Below, piece after piece: positions 53,741 through 61,554 of a stretch of DNA of 61,554 bases. The notes beneath the pieces are model-generated. The model was given only the letters and a program-made list of their open reading frames with translations, searched no databases and was not told the DNA's origin. Position numbers and translations under genes: made by a program. Location of the stretch: the NCBI GenBank assembly GCA_030446745.1, contig JAUJMS010000017.1:1-61554 (forward strand), in the 5' to 3' direction. The stretch comes from Egibacteraceae bacterium. GTDB lineage: Bacteria; Actinomycetota; Nitriliruptoria; Euzebyales; Egibacteraceae. Within the stretch, counting starts at the first letter, position 1. Every line of letters starts with the position of its first letter.

Positions 53741-56700
53741 TCAGGACGTGCGAGCGGGAACGCCGACGCCCATCCGCCCCAGCGCGGCATGCGCTTCCTC
53801 ACGCAGGTCGGCGTCACCTGTCAGTTCGGCGATCGCAAGCTGACTGAGAATGAGCTCGTACCGAGCAGAGGCCGCACTTGCGATCTTCACGCTTCGTTCC
53901 AAGTCGACACGTGCCTGCTCGACGTCGCCCAGGGCGGCCGCCGCTTGGCCGAGCAGTCGGTAGGCGAAGGCTTCAAGCCAGGGGACGGCGTGGGCGGCGC
54001 CGACCAACCCGAGTAGCGCTTGGCGGGCGTCGTCCGCCTGGCCCTCCGCGGCTGTGCACTCCGCGAGGAGGATGTCGGTCTCGACGAGGAACGCGCGGGC
54101 ACCGAGCGCGCGAAAGCGCTCGCGAGCATCAGCGAGCAGTGTGCGCGCTTCTTCCAATCTGCCGGAGCGACTTGCGACGCGAGCAAGGTTCTTGCGGGCG
54201 ACGGCTGCGAGGAGCGGCGAGCCGATTGCGTCGGCCACCTCCGCGGCCTCCGTGAAGGCGTCCTCGGCCGCGTCGTGCCGGCCCTGGTCGCAGAGAATCT
54301 CACCGAGGTTGCTTGCAAGCGTCGCTGCGTTGAACTCGTCTCCGACCCTGACCATGGCGTCTCGGCTCCGGGCCCAGTAGTCAAGCGCTGCCGCCCAGTC
54401 GCCCTCGTAGTACGCGTCCACACCGAGGTTGTTGAGCGCCTTTCCGAGGCCGTGCAGGTCACCGCTGCGTTCAAAGATCGACACCGCTCTCGTCCTGTGC
54501 GCCGCGCGTCGGTCATCCCCGGAAAACGTCAGCGCCAGGTGCAGCAGGTACGTGGCTTGCGCGAGGCACTCGTCATGGCCAAGTCGGTCCGCGTCGAGAA
54601 GGGCCGGTTCGGCCCACCGGACGGCGTCGCGGTAGCGCCCCTGCCGTAGGCGGACCCCGGCGTACGCGAGCGACAACCGAAGCTGTTCGAGATCCTCGGC
54701 GTCGTGCATGCCTCGCCGGTACCAGCGCAGCGCGTCGCTGTATCGCCCCGACCGTTCGCAGAGGTTGCCCTGCTTCCGAAAGAGCTCTCGCCGCGACGGT
54801 TGGAGCTGCCGGGCGCGTTCATACGCCGCCCTCGCCAACTCGTAGCGGCCGGCGACGTCGTAGGCGTCGCCCAACGCCTCGCACACTGTGGCAAGCTCCT
54901 CGGCGTCGACCGCTGCACCGTCCTCCGCCGCCGCCACAGCGAGCCGGTAGAAGTCGATGGCCTCCGCATGCGCGAGCTTTGCGATCGACGCCTTTGCGGC
55001 GGCTCGGGCACAACGCCACGCGTCATTCGGGCGCTGCGCGCGGCCGTAGTGGATCGCGGTCAGCTCGATCGGGCCACCTCTTTGCTCATAGGCACGTGCG
55101 GCTCGTTCGTGCAGCTCTGTCCGCCGTGCGAAGGCGAGGCCCTCATACGCGGCATCGCGAAGGAGAGCATGGCGAAACGCCCACAGGCCTCCGTCGCGCT
55201 CGAGAAAGTCGTTGAGTGCTCCCCACTCGACGCGGTCGAGGGGCACAAGTCCGGACAACACCTCTCGGAGCAGTGCGTCATCGAAGCGCAGACCCAGCAC
55301 GGACGCGTGGCGCAAGAGTGTCCTCGCACTTGGCTCGAGGCCGTCAATTCGGGCGGCGAGTAGCGATTCGACGCTGTCCGGGAGTACGTCAACGTCCGTG
55401 TCGCCGGCAGCGCGCACGAGCTCCAGGAAGAACAACGGGTTCCCGCCCGAGCGCGCCGCCAACGAGGCAATGTCGGACGGAAGCAGCCGACGCGCGCCGC
55501 TCTGCCGCGCCAGGGTCCCGAGGGACCGTTCGTCGAGCGACGTCAGTGCGACCGTTGCCTCCTCCCCCGCCTCGTACCCCCCGCCGCCCGGTCGCCTCGT
55601 CGTCAACAGCAGCCACCCGCGCTCGCGCGTTGCGGCCGAGAGCGCGGCGAGAGCCTCGACGGAAGCAGCGTCCAGCCAATGGACATCTTCGATGACGATG
55701 ACGGCGTGCGGCAGCGCCAGGTCGAGCAGGTTCACGATGAGCTCATGCAGCCGCGAGGCAACGAACTCGTCAGCGAGCGCGTCGACCTCAGGGGTTGAGT
55801 TCACAGGCTCGTCCATCACCCGTCCGAGCAGTGGGAGCCAGCGCTCGAGGTCAGGCCGCCGCTGCCGAACAAGGTCACGCGCCTTGGCGAGGGCGCCGGT
55901 CGGCGAGTCAAGTCCGGCACGGAGGAGCTCGCGCAGCGAGAAGTACGGCGTGGCCTTGCTGTACGGCCCGCACACAGCAGCCGCCACCGGCGTGTCACGA
56001 GCGGCCCCCAGGAGCGCAGCCACCAACCGGCTCTTGCCGAGGCCGGGCTCAGCGACGATCTGCACCTCTGTACCGGCCCCTTCGTTGGCGCGCACCAACG
56101 CGGAGCGCAGCCGTTCGAGCTCAGCGTCGCGCCCGACAAGCGGTGCGGCTCCCTCGGCGAGCATTGTGCGTCGAGCAGCGACGGGCTGCGCGACGAGGTA
56201 GGCGCGGAGCGGCTCTCGTTTCCCCTTCACGACGAAAGGAGGAACTTCTCTCATCTCGAACGCGGTCGCAGCCGCGTCGAGGACAGACGGTGTCGCGAGG
56301 AGCTGCCCGGGGGCGGCCCTTGCCATGACCCGAGCGGCGGTGTTCGTCGCGTCACTGATGAGTGTGTACGTACGCCGCGTCGGGGGACCTACGTCGCCCA
56401 CGAACGCGCGGCCCCGGTTGACGCCGACGCGAACGCGAAGAGGATGGTCCTCTTTGACGAGGTCGCACATGGCGAGAAGCATTCGATCAGCGTCATCACC
56501 CAGTGTGGTCGGCGCACCAGTGGCGGCGAGGATCTTCAATCCATCGGTGGCGACGTCAGTAGCGATGAAGCTGACGCCGTGGCGGTCGAAACACCGTTGA
56601 GCGGCGGAGATCGCGGCCTCGAGTCGATCTGCCACGACGTCCTGGCGATCGTTTCTGAGATCGTGATCGACGCCGATGAGCTGGGCGAACGCGACCGTCA

Positions 56701-57451
56701 CCAGCCGGTGTTCCGGCTCGTGGCCGCCGAGTGTCAGGTGAGTGCGAATTGCCGCTGGGAGGAAGACGCTTGCGTCGAAGTCCCGAACTGGGAGTGAGAC
56801 TTTGCCGGCAGTGGTGACGCGGGGAGGACGTTCCAGCAGGAAACCCTGCCCCTTCGCTCGCCGCGCGTGCTCTTTCCCGAGCGCCGAGGCCGCCGCGGGG
56901 CTCAGAAGAACCTCGCCGGGGCCAGCCGCAGCCTCCATTGCACAAGCGATCGTCGCTGCCGGTCCGGCCGCGACCAGCTCACGATGCGTCTCGCCGACGA
57001 GGAAGAGGTGGACAACTCCCGCATGCAGCCCGGAAGACATGCGGACCCGTGCTGATCCGAGTCCCGCGTCCGCGCTCGCCCTCCGTAGCTTGAGCTGCAT
57101 CTCGTAGGCGGCCCGGAACGCCCGTCGAGCGTGGCCACCGCCCGAGAAGAGGAGCAGGAGAGCGTCCCCGCCGAACTTCAGCATGTCCCCGCCGTGGTCG
57201 GCCGCGACCTCGAGGAGCTCGGTGAAGATGGCGGTCACCGCGTTCGCCATCAGTTCGGCGCCGACCTTGCCTCGCTGGCTGAGGCGCTCGCTGAGGGCGG
57301 TGAAGCCCGAGAGATCCGTGAAAAGGAGCGAGCCGTCGAGCGTGACGTACCGCCGATCCGGCCCGTTCTGCGACCACCAAGCGAGGACGTGCGGAGCGTA
57401 GGAGCTCAGGTCGTTCGCGCGCTGGGATTGCACCGATGAGTCCCCTGCCAT
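53741..57451 (-). CDS. Giant class III cyclase - AAA/STAND ATPase - TPR regulator
   Basis: A 1236-residue cytoplasmic protein. Residues about 35-215 are a class III nucleotidyl cyclase domain with metal Asp residues in LLFTDLSGF and LKFGGDALLLLF. Residues about 245-420 are a second, more divergent cyclase homology domain. A P-loop ATPase follows (IVAEPGLGKSRLV near residue 470; Walker B VIVIEDVHWLD) and the last 450 residues are TPR-like helices (ALNNLGVDAYYEGDWAAALDY). Such proteins are known from Mycobacterium and often lack a DNA-binding domain, as here. Signal and cyclase activity are not known. ATG 57451. Confidence 0.88.
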   Translation of the reverse strand: MAGDSSVQSQRANDLSSYAPHVLAWWSQNGPDRRYVTLDGSLLFTDLSGFTALSERLSQRGKVGAELMANAVTAIFTELLEVAADHGGDMLKFGGDALLLLFSGGGHARRAFRAAYEMQLKLRRASADAGLGSARVRMSSGLHAGVVHLFLVGETHRELVAAGPAATIACAMEAAAGPGEVLLSPAAASALGKEHARRAKGQGFLLERPPRVTTAGKVSLPVRDFDASVFLPAAIRTHLTLGGHEPEHRLVTVAFAQLIGVDHDLRNDRQDVVADRLEAAISAAQRCFDRHGVSFIATDVATDGLKILAATGAPTTLGDDADRMLLAMCDLVKEDHPLRVRVGVNRGRAFVGDVGPPTRRTYTLISDATNTAARVMARAAPGQLLATPSVLDAAATAFEMREVPPFVVKGKREPLRAYLVAQPVAARRTMLAEGAAPLVGRDAELERLRSALVRANEGAGTEVQIVAEPGLGKSRLVAALLGAARDTPVAAAVCGPYSKATPYFSLRELLRAGLDSPTGALAKARDLVRQRRPDLERWLPLLGRVMDEPVNSTPEVDALADEFVASRLHELIVNLLDLALPHAVIVIEDVHWLDAASVEALAALSAATRERGWLLLTTRRPGGGGYEAGEEATVALTSLDERSLGTLARQSGARRLLPSDIASLAARSGGNPLFFLELVRAAGDTDVDVLPDSVESLLAARIDGLEPSARTLLRHASVLGLRFDDALLREVLSGLVPLDRVEWGALNDFLERDGGLWAFRHALLRDAAYEGLAFARRTELHERAARAYEQRGGPIELTAIHYGRAQRPNDAWRCARAAAKASIAKLAHAEAIDFYRLAVAAAEDGAAVDAEELATVCEALGDAYDVAGRYELARAAYERARQLQPSRRELFRKQGNLCERSGRYSDALRWYRRGMHDAEDLEQLRLSLAYAGVRLRQGRYRDAVRWAEPALLDADRLGHDECLAQATYLLHLALTFSGDDRRAAHRTRAVSIFERSGDLHGLGKALNNLGVDAYYEGDWAAALDYWARSRDAMVRVGDEFNAATLASNLGEILCDQGRHDAAEDAFTEAAEVADAIGSPLLAAVARKNLARVASRSGRLEEARTLLADARERFRALGARAFLVETDILLAECTAAEGQADDARQALLGLVGAAHAVPWLEAFAYRLLGQAAAALGDVEQARVDLERSVKIASAASARYELILSQLAIAELTGDADLREEAHAALGRMGVGVPARTS

Positions 57452-57644
57452 CCACCGTCACCCGCCGCTACTCCTGCGAAAAGTGTAGGAGCGCCGCCGA
57501 GCCGATGAGGCCGCGTCCCGCGGTCGGCGTCGGCAGTAGTGCCGGTCCCAAGGGCCGGCTTCGACGGTCGCCGTCTCTCGCGCGCGGCTGGTGTACGCGG
57601 AGTACCGTGCGGTTCCACCATCGCTGCTCGCCCTGGAGATCCAG

Positions 57645-58415
57645 ATGTGCAAGAACAGCCTGGTATGCGCCCTGTTCGTGGCGATCACCACCGCGTGTGC
57701 AGGCAGCGAAACCTCCCAGGCCGGGCCACGGGCTGCGACGGTCGGCACGACACAGGAGACACCTGCGACCGAAGCCGACTCCGAAGACGCCTCGGCGTCC
57801 GCAGAGGCCACCGACCGCCCTCGCGGGCCGACACAACTGGTCCGGTGCCTGCCTCCGCCGGCCACCGAAGCCGAGCTTGTGGTGCCGGACGCTCCTTCAC
57901 GCGTGATTCGACTCGAGCGCGAGGTCACAAGTGCCCTGCGCGCGAACCCGGACAAGATTCAGCGTCTGCTTGCCGCTCATCCGCAGGGACCGCTGCCATA
58001 TCGTCCGTGGATGGGTGTGACGCGCCAGGAGTACGAAGAGCTGCAACGTCTGCTGGCTGCAGCGCACACATGGGGGCAGCGAACGATCGCGACGGCGAAG
58101 TTCGGCGTCACCGTGACAGACGGGCGGGCCGTGTTCTCGGCTCGCGGTGATTTGGAGCCTCTCGACGGCGTGCGCATCAACCTCGAAACCATGAGGGTTG
58201 ACACACCGGCAGGCACGATGGCGAATCCTGAGCGGCTGCGTTCTACAGGTGCTGCTGGGCGCCTTGACGGTTTTCACTGGAGTCGGGATGCCGACGCTGT
58301 TTCACTCGACATCGCGCTCGTGCGCAGCACCAACCGCTGCTTCCTTCAGTTCGGCGCAGGCGAGACGACAGCGACGGGGTCCACCTTGGCCCTACGCTAC
58401 CCGAGGAACGACTAG
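57645..58415 (+). CDS. Lipoprotein, unknown function
   Basis: A 256-residue lipoprotein. ATG 57645 with GGAG before it gives MCKNSLVCALFVAITTACAG, a signal with lipobox ITTAC. An acidic Ser/Thr/Ala linker follows, then a folded domain with YRPWMGVTRQEYEELQRLLA, FGVTVTDGRAVFSARGDLEP and a C-terminal Cys. No family recognised. It is divergent from the giant cyclase-ATPase gene. Confidence 0.68.
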   Translation: MCKNSLVCALFVAITTACAGSETSQAGPRAATVGTTQETPATEADSEDASASAEATDRPRGPTQLVRCLPPPATEAELVVPDAPSRVIRLEREVTSALRANPDKIQRLLAAHPQGPLPYRPWMGVTRQEYEELQRLLAAAHTWGQRTIATAKFGVTVTDGRAVFSARGDLEPLDGVRINLETMRVDTPAGTMANPERLRSTGAAGRLDGFHWSRDADAVSLDIALVRSTNRCFLQFGAGETTATGSTLALRYPRND

Positions 58416-58512
58416 CAGGGCTGCCTGGCGGGCCCGGTGCGGCAGCGCGTTTCCGCCATGCGGTCAACGCCCCGGGCAGAAGCGATCGAGCGTGCCAGCG
58501 AATGGGTATCCG

Positions 58513-58902
58513 ATGGTGGGTGATGGTGACCGTGGAGAGGCGGGTCCAGACGAAGCTCGGTCGCGGCGGCTGCGACGGGCGTTCGGGCTGACCGGCGTTA
58601 CGATCGCGCTTGCCGCGTATCTCGGTGGAGGGCGACCGAACGTTTTTCTCTTTGTCGTGCTCGCCGTCGCCGTGGCGCCATACCTCGTCTACATGGTGTC
58701 GGTGAGGACGAGCACGGTCTCCGTGCTCGCGGGCGTGGCACTGCTCATCATGCCGATACTCGCGTATGGCGACTTCTACCTCGACCGGTTTCGCGGAGTG
58801 AACGACGGGTTCAACTTCGGCTTTGTCACGGTCCCGCTGATGAACATCGCCATTACGGGCGCCGCTCTCGCCATCGACCGAATGCTCCTCGGCCGCCGTT
58901 GA
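58513..58902 (+). CDS. Small four-helix membrane protein, unknown
   Basis: A 129-residue protein with a charged head (GDRGEAGPDEARSRRLRR) and four hydrophobic helices (LTGVTIALAAYLGGG, VFLFVVLAVAVAPYLVYMV, VSVLAGVALLIMPILAYGDF, VTVPLMNIAITGAALAI). ATG 58513 is the start. No family recognised; the pattern of helices suggests a true membrane protein. Confidence 0.6.
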   Translation: MVGDGDRGEAGPDEARSRRLRRAFGLTGVTIALAAYLGGGRPNVFLFVVLAVAVAPYLVYMVSVRTSTVSVLAGVALLIMPILAYGDFYLDRFRGVNDGFNFGFVTVPLMNIAITGAALAIDRMLLGRR

Positions 58903-59033
58903 CGCGAACACGCCGACCAACCCGACCGCGTGTCGGGTAGTGCACGAGCGCTCCAGCGGTTGAGTACGAGTTTCCGCCTGCACAGGTGGGTACTCGTACT
59001 CGCAGACCGCAAGTAGCCGGTGGAGGTTGCGGG

Positions 59034-59219
59034 ATGGCGCTGATCGTGGGCGGTGCAGTGGCCGTCGTCGGCGGGGTCGCACTGTTGCTGTTTCGCGAGC
59101 CGTATGGCCGCATGGGTGGACGCGCGATGGCACGGGCATTCGCGGTGTTCGGCGACTCCGAGGAGGAGTGGCGCGGCCGCTACCGCAGCAGCAAGGCAAC
59201 GTTCGGCCGCTTGTACTCA
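59034..59219 (+). CDS. Possible small membrane protein, end unclear
   Basis: From ATG 59034 the frame reads MALIVGGAVAVVGGVALLLF (a membrane helix), then REPYGRMGGRAMARAFAVFG and an acidic/basic DSEEEWRGRYRSSKATFGRL. This resembles small single-helix actinobacterial proteins. The frame continues without stop into unlike sequence, so its real end is hidden by an indel or the gene is truncated. The extent given is approximate. Confidence 0.35.
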
Positions 59220-59324
59220 TCAGGCTCGGCATGGGTGCGATGCCTTCGGCGTCCTCGCATAGCCGGAGCGCAGTCGCCATCACCGACGTGCCGCTATCCG
59301 CCAGTTCGGCGCCTCGCCAGCCGT

Positions 59325-60006
59325 GGGTTTCGGTGGAGCCCACTTCTCGGTCCCGCCGTCTGGGCGCCGGTCGCTCAGCAACTCGCTGCCACGGGGTGGT
59401 CAGCGACCATCGCTTCGGGCCTTCGGAGCGCTCCGAGAACACCCGAGGGCGTCATCCGGTCCTGCTGCGCGCGACGTCCGACCTGGACCGCGACGTTGTC
59501 CTTGTTCTCTACAGCAACGCCGGCCGCGTCCTCTGCGGTCGCCCATAGCCGGCGGGTCATCGCCACCGTTCTCGTCGACGCCGCGCTCTCGCTCGTCGAG
59601 GGCGCCGCCCCGTTTACGCCGCCGGCGTTCTACGAGTTTCTCGCGAGCCGGGCGGACGACGACGGGCTCCTCTCGCCGTGGACGCGGTGGTGGGACGACG
59701 CTGACATCGCAACGCTGTTTCCAGGCGCGGACGTTCGCGCGTCCGTTGAACGAGAGCAGCAGCGGCTGCTGCTCGCGTACTTCAGCCAATCACTCGACGT
59801 ACCGGGCGGATGGGACGAGGTCCCCAGCAGCGTACTTCCGGGCATTCGGCGAACGGCCGCCGACGAGAGGGACCAGGCCGCGGTTGGGGATGGCCGGTAC
59901 GCACGCCGCCGGCGACCATCTTCATCTGCTCGTCGAGCCGCACGCGGTGGCTGCAGAGACCACCGGCCTGCTGTCGAACTCCGGCGTCGTGCCGACGAGC
60001 CATTAG
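59325..60006 (+). pseudogene. Alpha/beta hydrolase, heavily frame-broken
   Basis: Pieces in three frames line up in order along one hydrolase: SPLLGPAVWAPVAQQLAATG, then DRDVVLVLYSNAG (nucleophile region, here with SNAG), then VIATVLVDAALSLVEGAAPF and FYEFLASRADDDGLLSPWTR, then AYFRAFGE and GDHLHLLVEPHAVAAETTGLL before a TAG. At least three indels are needed. It may be a decayed gene or lie in a poor-quality end of the assembly. Bounds at the 5' side are approximate. Confidence 0.6.
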
Positions 60007-60049
60007 GTCTGCGGTGCGAGAGGTGCGCAACGCCGCGACGGCCAGTGCT

Positions 60050-60658
60050 CGCGTCGCAGTCGTTGAAGGTCCGGACCGTGTCGATGTCGGCGGGCTCGCC
60101 ACGTCGTCGCACGCGACGGCGGTCACCATCGCGGATGCGAACGGCCATGCCCGTGCTCCTCGTCGCCGTGCGCGGTTTGGTACACGTCGGTCCAGACGCA
60201 CCGGTCGAGCACCACGGGGTTGCGGGCCGCCCCGCCGTAGGTCGCCACCGCCGCGACCGCGCTGGCGTTCCAAGCCCGCGCCAGCCGCCGCACCGCGGCG
60301 GACGTCACCAGCGGCTGGTCGACCAGCGCCACGACGCACGCGCCGGCCGCGCTTGCCGCGAGCGCGCTCCAGACCGACGCGCAGCGACGAGGCCATCCCG
60401 GTCGGCCAGTCGTCGTTGACGACCACCTCAGCGGCGCCGAGATCGCACACCGCGCGGACTGCCCGGCCGGCGGCGGCGCCGAGCACGACGACCACCGGCT
60501 CACAGCCGGCCACGACCAGCAGGCGCGCGCCCCGCTCGACGAGCCGCTCGCCGCAAAACTCGGCGAACGCCTTGGGGCCACCGAACCGGCGTCCGCCCCC
60601 AGCCGCCAGCAGCAGGCCGGCGACCGCCCGGCTGTGTTCGCGCGGCGCCGGCGTTCAT
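60050..60658 (-). pseudogene. MobA-like nucleotidyltransferase (MocA type), frame-broken
   Basis: On the minus strand VAGLLLAAGGGRRFGGPKAF (the NTP-binding LAAGxGxRxGxPK motif) leads to EPVVVVLGA and VVVNDDWPTGMASSLRVGL, and in another frame to VVALVDQPLVTSAAVRRLAR and YGGAARNPVVLDR, then DDVASPADIDTVRTFND. These are the parts of a molybdenum-cofactor cytidylyl or guanylyltransferase. Frame changes near 60640, 60370 and 60140 break it. It is divergent from an XdhC-like gene, a usual partner. Confidence 0.65.
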
Positions 60659-60748
60659 CGCCGGCAACCTATCCTGGGCCGCGTTTCACGGCCGGCCGAC
60701 CACCAGGCACCGCACGACGACACGTCGCAGGCACGAAAGGCGACCGCG

Positions 60749-61554
60749 ATGCGCGACGTCCTGCCGGAGCCGGGTGCGCTGGTACGACGCGCAGGTGCCA
60801 CTGGCGCTCGCCACGGTTATCGACACCCGGTACAGCGCCCCGCGCGACGCTGGCGCGGCGATGGCGGTGTCCAGTCGGGCGAGGTCGTCGGCAGCGTGTC
60901 GGGCGGGTGCGTGGAAGGCGCGGTCGTCGAGCAGGCGCAGGAGGTCCTGGCCGGCGGACCAGGCGCGCACGGTGCGTTACGGGATCAGCGACGATGAGGC
61001 GTTCTCGGTCGGCCTGACCTGCGGCGGGGGAGATCGAGATCTTCGTCGAGCGCGTGGACGCCGACACCATGCCGGCGTTCGGCGTCGTCCGCGCGCGAAC
61101 GCCGCCGAGGAGCCGGTCGCCGTCGCCACCGTCGTCGCCGGCAGCGGAAACGCGGGCGCCGCTCGTCATCACGCCCGACGAGGTACACGGGACGTTCGGC
61201 GGAGAAGGGCTCGACGTCGCGGTCGTCGACGACGCCCGCGCGATGCTGCAGCCCGGGCCAGACCGGGCGGCGCGAGTACGGGTCCCACGGCGAGCGGCTC
61301 CGCGACGGCGTCGTGGTGTTCGTGCAGTCCTTCGCGCCCCGGCCGCGGCCGGCCGTCGTCGGCGCGATCGACTTCGCCGCCGCGGTCGCGCGCGTCGGCA
61401 GTTCCTCGGCTACCACGACCGTGCGACGCGCGCCAGACGCTCGCGACCCGCGCCAGTTTTCCCGACGCCGACGAGGTCGTCGTCCAGTGGCCATCGCTTC
61501 CCGCCTTCGGCGGCCATCGACGAACGCAGCGTCATTCGCGTGCTGACCCACGAC
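60749..61554 (+). pseudogene. XdhC/CoxF-family molybdoenzyme maturation protein, frame-broken and cut by edge
   Basis: Starting MRDVLPE, the parts in successive frames are WYDAQVPLALATVIDTRYSA, GEVVGSVSGGCVEGAVVEQA (family signature GSVSGGCVEG), VRYGISDDEAFSVGLTCGG, EIEIFVERVDADTMPAFGVV, then the C-terminal Rossmann region VVGAIDFAAAVARVG and FPDADEVVVQWPHRF, reaching VLTHD at the window edge. XdhC/CoxF proteins insert or sulfurate the Mo cofactor of xanthine or CO dehydrogenases. Several indels are needed, so function depends on whether they are real. Confidence 0.65.

Noticed and set aside
57471-57491. CTCCT...AGGAG inverted repeat with TACACT on the minus strand before the giant cyclase gene as promoter-operator
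   Set aside because: A -10-like hexamer without a -35 and a weak stem; not enough to support.
58243-59442. A 399-residue minus-strand frame at the right side
   Set aside because: Antisense to the lipoprotein and membrane protein genes, with no motif; composition is non-coding.
1-61554. CRISPR arrays, tRNA or rRNA genes, riboswitches, prophage
   Set aside because: None recognised on reading the gaps; no regularly spaced repeats, cloverleaf or phage structural genes were seen.

Overview
The window is very GC-rich chromosomal DNA. It has many GTG/TTG starts, four-base stop/start overlaps (ATGA, GTGA) and a clpS-DUF2017 pair. A block with Mycobacterium-like order reads O-methyltransferase / ECF sigma / anti-sigma / htrA / tatB, with mrp nearby. 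Together these point to an actinobacterium, probably a deep-branching free-living lineage, but species cannot be read from the sequence. Both ends cut genes (acnA on the left, an xdhC/coxF-like gene on the right). No rRNA, tRNA or CRISPR array was recognised.

Layout. 0-9.7 kb: acnA 5' end, a membrane PAS-GGDEF-EAL protein, then a sugar-related block (Gfo/Idh/MocA oxidoreductase, ThuA protein, convergent ABC sugar importer). The importer is bracketed by direct repeats of the thuA 3' end and followed by gene scars and a HepT/MNT toxin-antitoxin pair. 9.7-14.3 kb: ECF sigma, membrane anti-sigma, ABC ATPase, permease and a small membrane protein as one overlapping operon. 14.4-24.8 kb: rhodanese/MarR divergent pair, PIG-L deacetylase, clpS-DUF2017, TetR, secreted M14 carboxypeptidase, DUF885 protein, rhodanese, DEAD-box helicase. 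24.9-38.7 kb: a tightly coupled aminotransferase-ParA-zinc ribbon-inositol phosphatase operon, MarC, FHA-LuxR regulator with PHP phosphoesterase, acyl-CoA dehydrogenase, TldD/TldE, NUDIX, hydrolase, EamA exporter and an uncharacterised 365-residue protein.

38.7-40.5 kb is a lower-GC island with an IS3-type remnant and two exported or anchored orphan proteins. 40.5-53.6 kb holds an LppM-like lipoprotein, a PilB/GspE ATPase fused to zinc ribbons and a receiver domain, an acyl-CoA ligase, Mrp, a Dpm1-type glycosyltransferase, PAP2, and the envelope-stress locus tatB-htrA-rseB-like-rseA-sigE with a probable self-dependent sigE promoter. 53.7-61.5 kb: a giant cyclase-ATPase-TPR regulator, a lipoprotein, small membrane proteins, then heavily frame-broken alpha/beta hydrolase, MobA-like and XdhC-like genes that suggest the edge of a molybdenum-hydroxylase maturation cluster.

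Many otherwise intact conserved genes carry one-base frame breaks in G/C runs (ECF sigma, anti-sigma, ParA, aminotransferase, PilB). The simplest reading is indel errors in the assembly, densest at the right end, rather than true gene death. Such genes are annotated across the breaks.
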